From: Propionibacterium sp.
GTDB taxonomy: Bacteria > Actinomycetota > Actinomycetes > Propionibacteriales > Propionibacteriaceae
DNA length: 33,831 nt
Direction: 5' to 3'
Assembly: GCA_012837465.1 (NCBI GenBank)
Contig: DURG01000401.1
Location: 1-33,831 of the forward strand
The notes under the pieces are model-generated. The model made no database searches. It saw only the letters and a list, made by a program, of their open reading frames with translations, and had not been told where the DNA came from. The position numbers were made by a program, and so were the translations under genes. Within the stretch, counting starts at the first letter, position 1; each line of letters begins with the position of its first letter. This document shows positions 16,273-24,526 of the stretch, one piece after another.

Positions 16273-17964
16273 TCAGGGGAGCAGCCAGGAGAGGACGGGG
16301 GTGGACATGAGCCCGGACAGCAGGCACAGCAGGGCGAGCAGGACGAAGCTCCAGCCGATGATTCGACGCAGGATCGTGGACTCGGCGCCAGCGATGCCGA
16401 TGGCGGTGGCGGCGATCGTCAGCGACTGCGGCGAGATCATCTTGCCCACCACGCCGCCGGCGGCATTGGAGCCGACGAGCAGGGCCCGCATCGACTCGGT
16501 GCCGAGGTGCGAGCCGGGGCCGATCTCGGCACCCACACCGGATTGCAGGCTCGAGAAGAGGATGTTGGCGGAGGTGTCCGAGCCGGTCACGTAGGTGCCG
16601 ATCCAGCCGAGGATGGGCGCCAGGAACGGGTAGAGGGCACCGGCGCCGGCGAAGAAGAGCCCGAGGGCGAGCGTCTGGCCCGAGTCGCCCATCACGTAGG
16701 CGAGCGCCACGACGGAACCGATGGTGATCATCGCGAACCGCAGCTTCTTGGCGTTGGTCCACAGCACCCCGAAGATCTCGGGGAGGCTCATGCGGTAGAT
16801 CAGACCGGTGGCGATGGCCACGAGGGCGAGCAGGATGCCGGGGGTGGAGGCCCAGGCGAAGGTGTAGACCTGGTGGGCTGCGGGGTTTCCCGAAACGTCG
16901 AGGAGGTCTCCCAGCCCCGGCCAGCGGAAGCTCACGTCCGTACCGCCCAGCGCTGCCTTGACCGGTGGCAGTGCGGCGATGCCGAACACCGCGATGACCA
17001 GGAGGTAGGGGACCAGCGCCATGCCGATGCGGCGTCCCGTGAGCTGCGTCTCGGTGGCGACGGGTGTGGGCTCGGGCTGCTCGCCCTCCAGCGCCGGGGC
17101 GATCCTGGTGCCGATGCGGTCGACGGCCTCGGCGCCGCCCGACGGGTGCCAGAGCTTGAGGAATCCGATGGCCACGGCCACGCTGATGACTGCCGCGAAG
17201 ACCTCGGTGAGGTTGTACAGGGGGGTGGCCGAGACGATCCACTTGACCACGCCGAAGGTGAGGCCCACCACCAGGCCGAAGGGCCAGCACTCCTTGAGGC
17301 CCTTCCTGCCGTCCATCACTGCCAGCAGCAGGAACGGCACCACCAGACACATGAGCGCCGTCATCCGGCCGGTGATGGGGGAGATGGCCAGCACGTCGTC
17401 GAAGCCGCCGGTCTTGGCGGCCATCAGGACGGGGAGGCCGACGGCGCCGAAGGCCACCGGAACGGTGTTGGCCAGCAGCGCCACCAGGGCGGAACGCAGC
17501 GGCGCGAAGCCGATGGCGATCAGCATGGCCGCGGTGATGGCAACGGGCGCGCCGAAGCCGGCGAGGGCCTCGAGGAGGCCGCCGAAGCAGAAGGCGATGA
17601 GCAGCCCCAACACCCGGGGATCCTCCGAGATGAGGAAGAACGTGCGGCGCAGGTCGTCGAACCGCCCGGAGGCGACGGTGACCTCGTACATCCAGATGGC
17701 TGTGAGCAGGATCCAGATGATGGGGAAGATGCCGTAGACGAAGCCGTGGGCGCTGGTGGCCAGCGCCGTCAGGACCGGCATCCCGAAGGCTGTCACGGCG
17801 ACCAGCACTGCGAGCAGCCACGAGAACGGCCCGGCGAGGTGGGCCTTCCACCGCAGGCCGCCGAGGGTGACGAGCATCGCGATCACGGGGAGTGCGGCCA
17901 CGAGCGCCGAGAGCCACTGGGCGCCCAGCGGGTTCGTGTCTGGTTGGAAGATCTCCAAGAGCAT
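16273..17964 (-). CDS. lctP: L-lactate permease
   Basis: A 563-residue integral membrane transporter of the lactate permease (LctP) family, importing L-lactate and probably glycolate with protons. Family signatures are GLLEALAGFGAPVAITAAML, GLPVLMAAKTGG and TGSDTSANILFSSLQ; about a dozen or more hydrophobic segments span the protein, with a charged loop near residues 250-300. ACGGAG lies seven bases before the ATG. It is the first gene of the lactate operon, with a consensus-like promoter and two regulator sites just upstream. Putting transport and oxidation in one operon fits growth on lactate, a habit of Propionibacteriaceae. Confidence 0.95.
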   Translation of the reverse strand: MLLEIFQPDTNPLGAQWLSALVAALPVIAMLVTLGGLRWKAHLAGPFSWLLAVLVAVTAFGMPVLTALATSAHGFVYGIFPIIWILLTAIWMYEVTVASGRFDDLRRTFFLISEDPRVLGLLIAFCFGGLLEALAGFGAPVAITAAMLIAIGFAPLRSALVALLANTVPVAFGAVGLPVLMAAKTGGFDDVLAISPITGRMTALMCLVVPFLLLAVMDGRKGLKECWPFGLVVGLTFGVVKWIVSATPLYNLTEVFAAVISVAVAIGFLKLWHPSGGAEAVDRIGTRIAPALEGEQPEPTPVATETQLTGRRIGMALVPYLLVIAVFGIAALPPVKAALGGTDVSFRWPGLGDLLDVSGNPAAHQVYTFAWASTPGILLALVAIATGLIYRMSLPEIFGVLWTNAKKLRFAMITIGSVVALAYVMGDSGQTLALGLFFAGAGALYPFLAPILGWIGTYVTGSDTSANILFSSLQSGVGAEIGPGSHLGTESMRALLVGSNAAGGVVGKMISPQSLTIAATAIGIAGAESTILRRIIGWSFVLLALLCLLSGLMSTPVLSWLLP

Positions 17965-17985
17965 GTGTGAACTCCGTCGTTCATA

Positions 17986-18014
17986 TGGTCAGACCATTAG
18001 GTTTCGTCTGACCA
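17986..18014. promoter_or_regulatory. Two LldR-type operators
   Basis: TGGTCAGACCA (17986-17996, a perfect palindrome apart from its centre) and TCGTCTGACCA (18004-18014) both fit TNGTNNNACNA, the operator form I recall for LldR-type FadR/GntR regulators. Their centres are 18 bp apart. The second covers the lctP -10 box and the first lies just past the predicted lctP start point, a layout for repression relieved by lactate. Confidence 0.75.
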
Positions 18015-18039
18015 TAAACCCCGTCGAGTCGCCTGTCAA
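18011..18039 (-). promoter_or_regulatory. lctP-lutABC promoter
   Basis: On the minus strand: -35 TTGACA (18034-18039), exactly 17 bp spacer, -10 TATGGT (18011-18016). The start of transcription should fall near 18003, leaving a ~40-base leader with an ACGGAG ribosome site. Confidence 0.8.
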
Positions 18040-18061
18040 CCTCTTCCGGATAAGTCACAAT
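18033..18061 (+). promoter_or_regulatory. lldR promoter, overlapping the lctP -35 box
   Basis: CTGTCA (18033-18038), 17 bp, CACAAT (18056-18061), then eight bases to the ATG at 18070. The -35 lies on top of the divergent lctP -35. GGGGAG two bases before the ATG could be a weak ribosome site, so a leaderless mRNA is possible but not certain. Confidence 0.5.
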
Positions 18062-18069
18062 GGGGAGCT

Positions 18070-18738
18070 ATGACGACAGGCGGCTTCGAGGCGGCGCTCG
18101 ACTATCTGACCAGCGAGATCCTCTCCAGGCGCCTCGCTGCCGGTGACAGGCTGCCCAACGAACGCGAACTTGCCAGCCAGCTCGGGGCCAGCCGCAGCGC
18201 CGTCCGTGAGGCCATCAAGGTGCTGCAGACCCAGGGCGTGTTGAGCTCGGCCACGGGCCGGGCCGGCGGCACCACGGTCGGCACGGGGCAGGGCGTCGCC
18301 TTCGGCCGGATGCTGAAACTGCACGTGGCACTGGAGGCCGTGTCCTTCGCGGAGATCACCGAGACGCGTGTGGTGTTGGAGCGCGCGGCAGCGCTGGCGG
18401 CCGTCGGCCAGCCCCTGAGGGAGGTGCGCCGGCTTGCGGAGAAGATGGTCGACGTCAGGGAGCCGGTCGAGTTCAACGATCTGGACACCGCGTTCCACGT
18501 CGCCATCGCAGCGGCCGGGGAGAACCGGCTCATCCGTGACATGACCATTGCGATCCGTGAGGCCGTGGCTGAGCGCATCCTGACCGCGGAGGAGCGGCTG
18601 GCCCAGTGGGAGGAGCTACGCGCCAGGTTGGTTGAGGAGCACGTGCAGATCGTCGACGCACTTGAAGCCGGCGATGGAGAACTCGCCGCCCGACTGAGCG
18701 AGGAGCACGTGCGCAACGCGCTCGCCGCGCTCACCTAG
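18070..18738 (+). CDS. lldR: FCD-domain GntR-family regulator, probable lactate-responsive LldR
   Basis: A 222-residue transcription factor of the FadR subfamily. The N-terminal winged helix has GDRLPNERELASQLGASRSA then VREAIKVLQTQGVL; the C-terminal FCD domain has DTAFHVAIAAAGEN and EEH-type metal/ligand residues (VEEHVQIVDAL, SEEHV). Divergent from the lactate operon, with two TNGTNNNACNA operators in the 105-bp gap, it most likely represses lctP-lutABC and itself, with lactate as inducer. This is inferred from family and context; the ligand cannot be read from the sequence. Confidence 0.88.
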   Translation: MTTGGFEAALDYLTSEILSRRLAAGDRLPNERELASQLGASRSAVREAIKVLQTQGVLSSATGRAGGTTVGTGQGVAFGRMLKLHVALEAVSFAEITETRVVLERAAALAAVGQPLREVRRLAEKMVDVREPVEFNDLDTAFHVAIAAAGENRLIRDMTIAIREAVAERILTAEERLAQWEELRARLVEEHVQIVDALEAGDGELAARLSEEHVRNALAALT

Positions 18739-18758
18739 CCGGCAGGGCGTGCGCCGCG

Positions 18759-19253
18759 CTAGAGGACCTGTTCCAGGAGGCCGGTGTCCACGTCGTAGAT
18801 GAACCCACCGACCTCGGCGTGGCCCTTGATCAGCGGGTGGTTGCTGATCATGTCGACGTCGGCGCGCAGGCGGGCTGCCTGGTCGGGGCTGGAGCCGAAC
18901 GAGATCCACGACGTGTCCGTGCCCGTCTTGGCTGTGATCACCCGGCGCAGGTCCTCGTCGGTGCCCGAGGCCATGGCGCACCGGGTGTGGGGGATCACCA
19001 TGATGCGGTTGACCTGCAGCAACTGCACGCTGAGCACGCAGCCGTTGAGGACGGAGGTGGTGACCCGGCCACCCGGTGAGCGCAGGATCTTCGCGTCGCC
19101 GATGTGGAGGCCCACCATGCCCAGGGGCTCGATGCGGGAATCCATGCACGTCACGATGCACACTCCCGCCTGGGCGATGCCGTCGAAGTAGCCATCCGAG
19201 AAATCGGCGGCGTAATCCTTGTTGGCTTGGAGCAGGTCGTCGAAGTCGTTCAT
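18759..19253 (-). CDS. Beta-class carbonic anhydrase
   Basis: A 164-residue zinc enzyme interconverting CO2 and bicarbonate. CMDSR supplies Cys36, Asp38 and Arg40; PHTRC supplies His89 and Cys92; the third family mark is RSPGGRVTTSVL. The small size and C-terminal VGGFIYDVDTGLLEQV resemble the short actinobacterial type (Rv1284-like). The ATG at 19253 gives MNDFDDLLQAN; an earlier ATG at 19331 would overlap parC and is unlikely. GGGAG lies about ten bases upstream. It follows parC by 31 bp on the same strand, so it is probably on the same transcript, although the two have no obvious shared function. Confidence 0.9.
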   Translation of the reverse strand: MNDFDDLLQANKDYAADFSDGYFDGIAQAGVCIVTCMDSRIEPLGMVGLHIGDAKILRSPGGRVTTSVLNGCVLSVQLLQVNRIMVIPHTRCAMASGTDEDLRRVITAKTGTDTSWISFGSSPDQAARLRADVDMISNHPLIKGHAEVGGFIYDVDTGLLEQVL

Positions 19254-19284
19254 GCGGAGTGGGCTCCCTTCCTCCTGCGGAATG

Positions 19285-21765
19285 CTACTCCGCGAAGAGG
19301 GCTCCGTCGTCAACGGCAGAACCTGTCTCACCGGAGTCGCGGCCGGCGATCATCAGGACGGGCTGCGTCAGCGGGGTACCGGACCCGTCGCGGCGCCCGT
19401 GCTCCTTCGGCAGGTCCACTGGGGAGCCGCTGGCAGCGGCGGCCACCACGGGGCGCGGCCCGATCGCGGCGATGAGGAGCGTGTCCTCGCCCTTCAGGAA
19501 GCGGTGCGCACGCACGCCGCCCGTCGCGCGACCCTTGGCCGGGAACTCGCTGAGCGGGGTGACCTTGGCCAGCCCCGTCTCGGTACCGGGCAGCGAGTCG
19601 GACGAGCCGGAGATCGTGACCACGTCGTCGCTGTCGGGATCGACCACGCCGAACCAGACCACCTGGGCCTTGGCCGTGAGCTTGACGCCCGCCATGCCGG
19701 CGCCGGTGCGGCCCTGCGGGCGGACGGCGGACGCGGGGAAGTGCAGCAGTTGCGCGTCGCTGGTGATGAACCCGAGGTGTTTCGACTCGTCGAGCAGTTC
19801 GACGGCACCCACCACCTCGTCGCCGTCCTTCAGCGCGATGACCTCCCAGCTGTCTCGCACGAGGAACTCCGGCTTGACGCGCTTGACGACCCCTTGGGCC
19901 GTGCCGATCGCCAAGCCTGGCGAATCCGGGTTGAACGTGGTCAGACCCAGCGGCTTCTCGCCCTGTTCCAGCGGCCACAGTTCGTGGGCGAGGCTCCCGC
20001 CCTGGAGGCTGGCGGCCGTCGCGGTGAGCGGGACCGTCGGCAGTTCGATGGCCCGGCAACGGATCACGCGGCCATGGTTGGTGAGCACCCCGAACTCGCC
20101 CTGTGCGGTGGTGCGCACGCGGGCGACGACCACGTCGTGCGCAGCGCGCCCCTCGGTGGGGAGGGGGCCGATCTCGTCGGTGCGGGCCACGAGCCCGGAG
20201 CCGCTCAGCAGTACCCAACACGGGTCGTCCGGCACCTCGAGCGGTGCGGCGGTGGCCTTGGCGGGGGCGCCGGAGGAGGCCAGCAGGATGGTACGGCGCG
20301 GAGTGCCGAACTCCTTGGCGACGGCGGCCAGTTCGGTGCCGACGAGGCGGCGCAGGACGGCCGGGTCGTCGATGATCTCGCGCAGGGCGTCGATGGTGGT
20401 GCCGAGTTCGTCGGCCTCCTTCTCCAGCTCGATGGTGGAGAACTTGGTGAGGCGGCGAAGCTGCATGTCGAGGATGTAGTTGGCCTGCACCTCGTCGAGG
20501 TCGAAGGCGCCCATGAGGCGCTCGCGGGCCTGGGCCGCGTCATCGGAGGAGCGGATGATCGCGATCACGTCGTCGATGTCGGCGATGGCGATGATCAGGC
20601 CGCGCACGAGGTGGAGGCGTTCCTCGGCCTTGTCGAGGCGGTGCTGGCTGCGGCGCAACGTGACCTCGAGGCGGTGGTCGAGGTAGACCTCGAGCATCTC
20701 CTTGAGCGTCATGGTGCGCGGCTGGCCGTCGACCAGGGCGACGGCGTTGATGGCGAAGGTGTCCTCGAGCTTGGTGGCGCGGAACAACTGCTCGAGCAGC
20801 GCATCCGGGTTGATGCCGTTCTTGACCTCGATGACCAGGCGCATGCCGTGTTGCAGGTCCGTGAGGTCCTTGACGTCGGCGATGCCGGTGAGCTTCTTGT
20901 CCTGGACGCCCTTCTTGATCTGCTCGATGATCCGCTCAGGGCCCACCATGTACGGCAGTTCGGTCACGACGATGCCCATGCGGCGGGGGCTTACCTTCTC
21001 GATGCGCGTGGTCGCGCGGATCTTGAAGGAGCCGCGGCCGGTGGCGTAGGCGTCGCGGATGCCGTCGAGGCCGACGATCTTGCCACCGGTGGGGAAGTCC
21101 GGGCCAGGGATGTGGCGCATGAGCTCGTCGAGTTCGATGTCGGGGTTGCGCAGGAGCTGCTGCAGGCCTGCGACGACCTCCACGAGGTTGTGTGGGGCGA
21201 TGTTGGTGGCCATGCCGACGGCGATGCCGGCGGCGCCGTTGACCAGGAGGTTGGGGAACGCGGCCGGCAGGACGACCGGCTCGGTCTCCTTGCCGTCATA
21301 GTTGGGCTTGAAATCGACGGTGTTCTCGTCGATGCCGCGCGTCATGGCCAGCGCGGGCTCGGCCATGCGGCACTCGGTGTAACGCATGGCGGCCGGGCCG
21401 GCATCGAGCGAGCCGAAGTTGCCGTGCCCGTCGATCAACGGGAGGCGCACAGCCCAGGGTTGGCCCAAGCGCACCAGTGCGTCGTAGATGGCGGTGTCGC
21501 CGTGCGGGTGGAGCAGGCCCATCACCTGGCCGACGACGCGGGCGCACTTGACGTGGCCGACGTTGGGGCGCACCCCCATGCGGTCCATGGAGTACAGGAT
21601 GCGGCGTTGGACCGGCTTCAAGCCGTCACGCGCATCAGGCAGGGCCCTGGAGTAGATGACTGAGTACGCGTATTCCAGGAAGCTGGTCTCCATCTCCTGG
21701 GTGACGTCGACGTCGAGGATGTGTTCCTCTTCGGTGAGTTCGTCGTCGATCGTCCGCTTGACCAT
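19285..21765 (-). CDS. parC: DNA topoisomerase IV subunit A (type IIA, cleavage subunit)
   Basis: The 826-residue DNA cleavage-rejoining subunit that pairs with ParE. The catalytic tyrosine is Tyr129 in AAMRYTECRM. The quinolone-pocket segment reads HPHGDTAIYDALVRL, with Thr91 at the usual Ser83 (E. coli GyrA numbering) position and Asp95 at the Asp87 position. A coiled-coil/exit-gate region (IDDVIAIIRSSDDAAQAR) and a six-bladed C-terminal domain follow; the strict GyrA box is not seen, favouring ParC over GyrA. AAGGAG lies eight bases before the ATG. It starts 21 bp after the App1 gene and is followed by carbonic anhydrase, suggesting a three-gene transcript. Confidence 0.93.
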   Translation of the reverse strand: MVKRTIDDELTEEEHILDVDVTQEMETSFLEYAYSVIYSRALPDARDGLKPVQRRILYSMDRMGVRPNVGHVKCARVVGQVMGLLHPHGDTAIYDALVRLGQPWAVRLPLIDGHGNFGSLDAGPAAMRYTECRMAEPALAMTRGIDENTVDFKPNYDGKETEPVVLPAAFPNLLVNGAAGIAVGMATNIAPHNLVEVVAGLQQLLRNPDIELDELMRHIPGPDFPTGGKIVGLDGIRDAYATGRGSFKIRATTRIEKVSPRRMGIVVTELPYMVGPERIIEQIKKGVQDKKLTGIADVKDLTDLQHGMRLVIEVKNGINPDALLEQLFRATKLEDTFAINAVALVDGQPRTMTLKEMLEVYLDHRLEVTLRRSQHRLDKAEERLHLVRGLIIAIADIDDVIAIIRSSDDAAQARERLMGAFDLDEVQANYILDMQLRRLTKFSTIELEKEADELGTTIDALREIIDDPAVLRRLVGTELAAVAKEFGTPRRTILLASSGAPAKATAAPLEVPDDPCWVLLSGSGLVARTDEIGPLPTEGRAAHDVVVARVRTTAQGEFGVLTNHGRVIRCRAIELPTVPLTATAASLQGGSLAHELWPLEQGEKPLGLTTFNPDSPGLAIGTAQGVVKRVKPEFLVRDSWEVIALKDGDEVVGAVELLDESKHLGFITSDAQLLHFPASAVRPQGRTGAGMAGVKLTAKAQVVWFGVVDPDSDDVVTISGSSDSLPGTETGLAKVTPLSEFPAKGRATGGVRAHRFLKGEDTLLIAAIGPRPVVAAAASGSPVDLPKEHGRRDGSGTPLTQPVLMIAGRDSGETGSAVDDGALFAE

Positions 21766-21786
21766 CTGGCGCGCTCCTTCTCAGCT

Positions 21787-22815
21787 CTACAGCAACCTGG
21801 CGAGCTTATCGCCCAAACCGTCGCCATCGGGTGCACGCACCTCCGGCGCCGTGTCGGGTTCCCACCGCTCCTCGCTCTGCGGGACCTCCATCGGGAGGCC
21901 GTGGGCCAGCGCGTGCTCACCTGGGGTGAGCTGGCGGATGGCGCGGAGACGGACGTGTGCTGGCTGCAGGCTGGCGAACTCGGCGTACAGGTCGGGATCG
22001 TGCTGGCCGTCGTCGCCGACGAGCAGCCACTTGACGTTGGGCAGGTCCCGGGCGAGTTCGCGCAGGCAGCGGCGCTTGTGCTCCTGCCCGCTGCGGAACC
22101 AGCCGGTGTTGGTGGGGCCCCAGTCGGTCAGCAGCATCGCGCCCTGGGGGATGCCGTGGCGGGCGGTGAAGCGCTGGATCATCGGGAACGTGTTCCACGC
22201 GCCGGTGGAGATGAAGATGATGGGTGCGCCGGGGTGCTCGGCGAGCAGGCGCTGGTAGAGCCGTGCCATGCCGGGGACAGCCTGCCTGGCCTGCTCGGTG
22301 AGGATGAAGGAGTTCCAGGCCGCCAGCATGGGGCGGGGGAGCGACGTGCTGAGGATGGTGTCGTCGATGTCGCTGACGATGCCGAAGTCCACGTCGTCGC
22401 CGATCACCTGGATACTGGCCAGCGCGGAGGCGCCGCCGTCGCCCTCCAACGTGACCGCGTGCCAGCCAGGTGCCAGGCCCGGGTTGCGCACGCGAACATC
22501 GATGTAGCCGCCCCGATCGGCCTGGACTGGGATCCGGACGTCGCCGATCACGACGGTGACGCCGGCCTTGGCCTTGGCGGCGTTCATGAAGTTGCGCCAC
22601 CCGCGGCGGTAGATCAGCGCTGAGGCGGCCTGGACGATGCCGAGGTCGTTGGACGGCCGCAGCACGATGCGAGCCAGGATCCGCAACTGCTCGCTGGTGC
22701 CGTAGCCGGTGTACGCGATGATCGACTCCTGCCAGCCGCGGCGGATGAGCCACCTGTTCAACAGCGAGTTGAAGCGGTCTTCGATGCGGGCGGCGATGAA
22801 GGGTCGAGAGGCCAT
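21787..22815 (-). CDS. App1-family (DUF2183) phosphatase
   Basis: A 342-residue HAD-like phosphatase of the App1 family, whose yeast member is a phosphatidate phosphatase. An N-terminal beta-rich region (about 85-135, GGYIDVRVRNPGL) precedes the catalytic part: VSDIDDTIL (Asp149, Asp151, Thr153), FISTGAWNTF (Ser203/Thr204), Lys247 and LLVGDDGQHD (Asp268/Asp269). No signal peptide or membrane helix is seen. The ATG at 22815 has no Shine-Dalgarno sequence and lies seven bases after TAAGTT, so the mRNA may be leaderless. It leads the transcript that includes parC and is divergent from the DUF5998 operon. The bacterial substrate is unknown; a lipid phosphate is a guess from the family. Confidence 0.88.
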   Translation of the reverse strand: MASRPFIAARIEDRFNSLLNRWLIRRGWQESIIAYTGYGTSEQLRILARIVLRPSNDLGIVQAASALIYRRGWRNFMNAAKAKAGVTVVIGDVRIPVQADRGGYIDVRVRNPGLAPGWHAVTLEGDGGASALASIQVIGDDVDFGIVSDIDDTILSTSLPRPMLAAWNSFILTEQARQAVPGMARLYQRLLAEHPGAPIIFISTGAWNTFPMIQRFTARHGIPQGAMLLTDWGPTNTGWFRSGQEHKRRCLRELARDLPNVKWLLVGDDGQHDPDLYAEFASLQPAHVRLRAIRQLTPGEHALAHGLPMEVPQSEERWEPDTAPEVRAPDGDGLGDKLARLL

Positions 22816-22822
22816 GGGAACA

Positions 22823-22828
22823 AACTTA
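22823..22828 (-). promoter_or_regulatory. -10 element for the App1-parC transcript
   Basis: TAAGTT on the minus strand, then seven bases (TGTTCCC) and the ATG at 22815. The spacing would put transcription start at the start codon. No -35 match is evident. Confidence 0.55.
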
Positions 22829-22841
22829 TCCGGCCCCGTGC

Positions 22842-22847
22842 CACAAT
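22842..22847 (+). promoter_or_regulatory. -10 element for the DUF5998 operon
   Basis: CACAAT, six bases (GGCCGG), then the GTG at 22854. The same CACAAT box precedes lldR. It lies only 14 bp from the divergent App1 -10, so the two promoters overlap. Confidence 0.5.
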
Positions 22848-22853
22848 GGCCGG

Positions 22854-23408
22854 GTGATCGCCGAGAACCAGACCCTCCCCACCGAACTCATCGACGAGAT
22901 CGCCGAATGCGGCTTCTATCCCAGCCTCGTCGCGGAGACCGTCCTGATGGGGTTGGGTGGTCGCCCGGTCATCGACTACCTGGTCCAGCACGAGGCAACG
23001 TTCGCCGGCCGCGAGCTGCACCGGCACATGACGGTGCTGGTACTGACCGAAGCCCAGCTGCAGATCTGCCACATCGACGAGGCGGAGAGCAACCGCGCCG
23101 AGGCGCTGGCCACCTCGGAGGTCGTCGCGCTGCGCGCCATCGACTCCGTGGTGGTCACCCGGGCCATGGCGGATCCCGAGAAGCGCTCCGGCCTGCACGA
23201 GGCGTGGCTGACCATCGTGTGGGGCGCGGCGCGCCGCCTGGACCTCGGCCCCGCGGCCTGCGAGGACCCCGCCTGCGAGGCGGACCACGGCTACACCGGT
23301 GTGGTGCAGCCCGACGACATCACGGTGCGGATGAGCCCCGCCGCAGACGGCGACAACGCCCGTCGCCTCGTCGAGTTCGGTGCGAAGCTGCAGCAGGTGA
23401 TCCGTTGA
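22854..23408 (+). CDS. DUF5998 family protein
   Basis: A 184-residue soluble protein of an uncharacterised actinobacterial family. It starts at a GTG without a ribosome site, directly after a -10 box. Visible features are an N-terminal helical part (LPTELIDEIAECGFYPSLV), a central HRHMTVLVLTEAQLQICHID strand region, and a Cys-containing patch CEDPACEADHGYTG that could bind a metal. The middle (SEVVALRAIDSVVVTRAM) looks like a PH- or PilZ-like beta barrel, but I cannot assign a fold. Its stop shares one base with the next gene. Its constant partner appears to be the AlkP-type phosphodiesterase; no function should be assumed. Confidence 0.83.
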   Translation: MIAENQTLPTELIDEIAECGFYPSLVAETVLMGLGGRPVIDYLVQHEATFAGRELHRHMTVLVLTEAQLQICHIDEAESNRAEALATSEVVALRAIDSVVVTRAMADPEKRSGLHEAWLTIVWGAARRLDLGPAACEDPACEADHGYTGVVQPDDITVRMSPAADGDNARRLVEFGAKLQQVIR

Positions 23409-24526
23409 TGATGCACTTCATCGACCCGCGCTACTCGAGCACCGCACTGTCGAACCTGTTGCCCAGCGTGGTCGCTCGGCTGGACGGCGAGCCCCCGGTC
23501 ATCGAACTGCCCGAGGCGAAGCAGTATGTGGTGCTGTTGGTCGACGGCCTGGGCTTCCACCAACTCAAGCAGTACCGAGACCACGCCGAGACCATGGCAG
23601 ACCTCCTCGACAGGGCGCAGCGGCTCACCTGCTCGGTGCCGTCGACCACCTCCACCTCGCTGACGTCGCTCGGTTGCGGAGCGACGCCCGGCGAGCACGG
23701 CGTCATGGGCTACAGCTTCTACGAGCCCACGGTCGGGCGGGTCATCAACTCGCTCAGCTGGGAGGGCGGGCCAGAGGACATCGCCGGGTTCTCCCAGACG
23801 CCGACGGTGTTCCAGCGGCTCGAGTCACAGGGGCGCCCGAGTGCGGCCGTCACGCTCGGGCGGTTCGCGGGCAGCGCGCTCACCCGGGTTGCCTTCTCGG
23901 GCACCAGGCTCTTCCCCGTGCTCAACGAGGGCGACCTCGACGAGGTCACGGGCCTGGTCACCGACGCGCTCGGCCAGGCCGAGGTGGTCTACCTCTACGA
24001 GCGGATGCTCGACGCCGACGGCCACGCGTACGGCGCGGGTAGCTGGCAGTGGCTCGAACGCATCGCCATGATCGACGACTACGTCGCGCACCTCATCGAT
24101 GGGCTGCCGCCGTCGGTGTGCCTGCTGGTGACCGGCGACCACGGCATGATCAACATCCCGGACGACGAGCGGGTCATGGTCGAGGACGAACCCCGGCTGG
24201 CCGGCTACTCGCACCTGGGCGGCGAGCCCCGCTTCCGGCACGTCTATGGCGACGACGCCCGCTCCCTGGCCTGGGCCTGGGAGTCGGTGTTCGGCGAGCG
24301 CGCCCACGTCCTGCGCCGCGAGGAGGCCATCGAGGCAGGGTGGTTCGGGCCGGTGGTCTCCGACCTCACTGCGGCACGGATCGGCGACGTCGTGGCCGCC
24401 ATGACCGGCACCTGGGCCGCGATGACCTATGCGACGCCCGGCGAGTTCTCCCTCGTCGGCATGCACGGCTCGCTCACCGCCGCCGAGATGGAGGTCCCGC
24501 TGCTGGTCCACGGTGGCGGCCGATGA
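23408..24526 (+). CDS. Alkaline-phosphatase-superfamily nucleotide pyrophosphatase/phosphodiesterase-like protein
   Basis: A 372-residue metal-dependent phospho/pyrophosphohydrolase of the type I phosphodiesterase (NPP) group. The two-metal site is visible: LLVDGLG (Asp46), the nucleophile region PSTTSTSLTSLG (Thr81 probable), DADGHAYG (Asp204, His208 region), TGDHGM (Asp244, His245) and GMHGSL near the C-terminus. No signal peptide is seen, so it probably works in the cytoplasm, unusual for the superfamily. The ATG at 23408 overlaps the DUF5998 stop by one base (a second ATG follows at once); its stop overlaps the glycosyltransferase ATG as ATGA. Substrate unknown; a nucleotide sugar or lipid-linked diphosphate would suit the neighbour. 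Confidence 0.88.
   Translation: MMHFIDPRYSSTALSNLLPSVVARLDGEPPVIELPEAKQYVVLLVDGLGFHQLKQYRDHAETMADLLDRAQRLTCSVPSTTSTSLTSLGCGATPGEHGVMGYSFYEPTVGRVINSLSWEGGPEDIAGFSQTPTVFQRLESQGRPSAAVTLGRFAGSALTRVAFSGTRLFPVLNEGDLDEVTGLVTDALGQAEVVYLYERMLDADGHAYGAGSWQWLERIAMIDDYVAHLIDGLPPSVCLLVTGDHGMINIPDDERVMVEDEPRLAGYSHLGGEPRFRHVYGDDARSLAWAWESVFGERAHVLRREEAIEAGWFGPVVSDLTAARIGDVVAAMTGTWAAMTYATPGEFSLVGMHGSLTAAEMEVPLLVHGGGR

Noticed and set aside
15503..17917. Apparent 804-residue LutA with a long N-terminal extension
   Set aside because: The extension is lctP read in the wrong frame; LutA begins at MNASPHVALFATC with a GAAAGG site at 16255.
19219..21663. 814-codon open frame opposite parC
   Set aside because: It is the antisense shadow of a certain gene in GC-rich DNA; the translation is low-complexity Gly/Ala/Asp/Val-rich without any domain.
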